Origin: Mariniphaga sp040772505 | Lineage (GTDB): Bacteria; Bacteroidota; Bacteroidia; Bacteroidales; Prolixibacteraceae | NCBI GenBank assembly: GCA_040772505.1 | Contig: JAXGYA010000001.1 | Span: forward strand, 62,001-126,000 | DNA: 64,000 nucleotides | Direction: 5' to 3' | In this document: one piece after another, positions 63,068 to 64,000 of the stretch | How positions within the stretch are numbered: position 1 is the first letter of the stretch | How the letters are laid out: every line of letters begins with the position of its first letter | Translations under genes and position numbers: made by a program | The notes under the pieces: model-generated | The model's input: the letters and a program-made list of their open reading frames with translations, nothing else | Databases searched by the model: none | Told to the model about the DNA's origin: nothing

Positions 63068-63487
63068 TCAAAATTTTGCAGTGATCACTCTTTTTTCATT
63101 TTCAAGAACTTCAATTCTCACCTCCACAAAATTGTGAGGCAACAGCGATTCAATTTTTTCGGGCCATTCAATCAGGCAATAATTTCCGCTGTAGAAATAA
63201 TCTTCGTATCCTAAATCGAAAGCCTCTTCCACATCTTTTATCCGGTAGAAATCGAAATGATAAATGGGCTCTCCCTCTTCAGTATTGTATTGATTAATAA
63301 TAGCAAAAGTTGGGCTGGTCACATTATCCCCGGTTCCGATTGCCCGGCAGACCGCCTGAATAAATGTTGTTTTCCCGGAGCCCATCTTCCCGTAAAAAGC
63401 AAATACTCTTTGCCCGGGGAAACTCGAAATCAGCTTTTGCGCTGCATTGTCAAGCACTTTTAGAGAGGATATTTTTTTTGAAAACAT
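63068..63487 (-). CDS. tsaE: tRNA threonylcarbamoyladenosine biosynthesis ATPase TsaE
   Basis: 139 residues. Walker A: VFAFYGKMGSGKTTFIQAVC (about residue 28-36). VTSPTFAIINQYNTEEGEPI and YHFDFYRIKDVEEAFDLGYE with DYFYSGNYCLIEWPEKIESL (Walker B-like EWPE) are family marks. TsaE energises the TsaBD complex in t6A formation, fed by TsaC (23.3 kb here). Start 63487 gives MFSKKISS; an ATG at 63511 adds eight residues. The degenerate dehydrogenase follows in the operon. Confidence 0.94.
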   Translation of the reverse strand: MFSKKISSLKVLDNAAQKLISSFPGQRVFAFYGKMGSGKTTFIQAVCRAIGTGDNVTSPTFAIINQYNTEEGEPIYHFDFYRIKDVEEAFDLGYEDYFYSGNYCLIEWPEKIESLLPHNFVEVRIEVLENEKRVITAKF

Positions 63488-63920
63488 GTTCTGTTTTGTT
63501 ATGCACAACATAAATTATTTTAATCAATTCTGAAAATCAGTTGATTCTCCATGCAAAAATACAAAATGAGACCTGTTAAAATATCATCTTACAAAAAAAT
63601 GGTTATCAGATTAACATATTTGTGCATTCACGAATTCACCTTGTTTGCAACTCTTTTAGCAGAGCAGAGGAGCTAATAACCTGCTTTCATCACAGCTCTT
63701 GCCTGTAGCAGCGCTTAGCTATTTGTGTTAATATCAGCAAAATAGGAATTTTAAATCATTTAATTCCATTTTTTTCAGAAATTAGTGACAAAAAATATTA
63801 AATTTGGAAAAATTTAAAAATCAAATTTAAAGAAACAGGTCATGTGAAATAATATGTCAGACAGTTTCCCTTAATGGCGAGGCGTATATCTTACAGTAAA
63901 AATTCTTTAATTATTAAAAT
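63488..63920. promoter_or_regulatory. Divergent intergenic region before tsaE and gcvH
   Basis: 433 bases without a supportable gene. On the plus strand TAAATTTG at 63799-63806 is a possible -7 box for gcvH, giving a leader of about 105 bases; a -33 element is not evident. The stretch 63640-63725 has GC-richer sequence with short complementary runs (GAGCAGAGGAGCT, CAGCTCTTGC) that might fold. It does not match a glycine riboswitch as I know it. Confidence 0.35.
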
Positions 63921-64000
63921 ATGAAAATACCAGCAGAATTAAAATACACGGAAGACCATGAGTGGATTCGTGTAGAAGGTGAAATTGCCACCGTTGGAGT
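63921..64000 (+). CDS. gcvH: Glycine cleavage system H protein, start (partial)
   Basis: Only the first 26 codons are in the window: MKIPAELKYTEDHEWIRVEG, then EIATVGV. The segment YTEDHEWI is the typical GcvH opening. GcvH carries the lipoyl arm that shuttles aminomethyl groups among the glycine cleavage enzymes. The lipoyl-Lys region lies beyond the edge. Confidence 0.92.
   Translation, partial: MKIPAELKYTEDHEWIRVEGEIATVG

Noticed and set aside
63512..63920. Glycine riboswitch before gcvH
   Set aside because: The conserved tandem aptamer cores were not found in the upstream region.

Overview
The window is about 64 kb of bacterial chromosome from the phylum Bacteroidota, most likely an anaerobic or microaerophilic relative of the Bacteroidales. 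This rests on the layout purH-mreB-mreC-mreD-mrdA-rodA, Bacteroidetes-type porins, DUF4831, a C-terminally extended ribosomal protein S16, weak Shine-Dalgarno sequences, and several promoters of the Bacteroidetes form (TTG or TTTG, 19-21 bases, TAnnTTTG). Hcp, RIC, a three-subunit transhydrogenase and MinD-ferredoxin ATPases point to a low-oxygen life. There is no phage, insertion sequence, CRISPR array, rRNA or tRNA. Most of the window is core metabolism.

Layout. 0-2 kb: end of a TPR protein, an EamA transporter and ruvC. 2-5.4 kb: a minus-strand operon of a DUF134 regulator fused to zinc ribbons, two NifX/NifB-like proteins, a DUF5320 protein and two MinD ATPases carrying ferredoxin domains. 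It resembles the orange-protein (ORP) gene set of anaerobes. The first ATPase gene has an in-frame stop. 5.5-14 kb: lone groES, a thioredoxin-glutaredoxin fusion, rsmA, a flippase-like protein, a LolE-like permease, a Nudix hydrolase, a MltF-like lytic transglycosylase and a porin. 14-17 kb: pntB, pntAB, pntAA. 17-22 kb: an aminotransferase, dapL, a DapF-like protein lacking one catalytic cysteine, and a variant LysA. 22-27 kb: a GT4 glycosyltransferase, TsaC, MscL, RimM, S16 with a damaged repeat tail, and a TIGR01777 epimerase.

27.25-27.95 kb is a gene-free stretch with several hairpin and short-repeat families. 28-36 kb: a Gdx-type SMR exporter, purH, the rod-shape/elongasome operon and acpH. 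36.4-39.6 kb: a nitrosative-stress group (hcp, a small Rof-like protein, ric). 39.7-46.4 kb: cyanophycin synthetase without a neighbouring cyanophycinase, an unassigned ATP-grasp protein, a lipid A acyltransferase and a POT transporter. 46.6-55.3 kb: NAD(P)HX repair, DUF4831, an MFS transporter, PepD, a ThuA lipoprotein and a Tat-exported Gfo/Idh/MocA oxidoreductase. 55.5-58.6 kb: an operon YceI-porin-YceI-Rrf2 with a strong dyad upstream. 58.7-64 kb: DUF4395, an unknown membrane-anchored protein, type I pullulanase, a degenerate alanine-dehydrogenase-like protein, TsaE and the start of gcvH.

The best leads are the nonsense codon in the ORP-type ATPase and the operator-like repeats on that operon's promoter, the two out-of-frame deletions in the 57-base repeats of rpsP, the missing DapF cysteine, the repeat cluster at 27.3-27.7 kb, and the Rrf2/YceI dyad.
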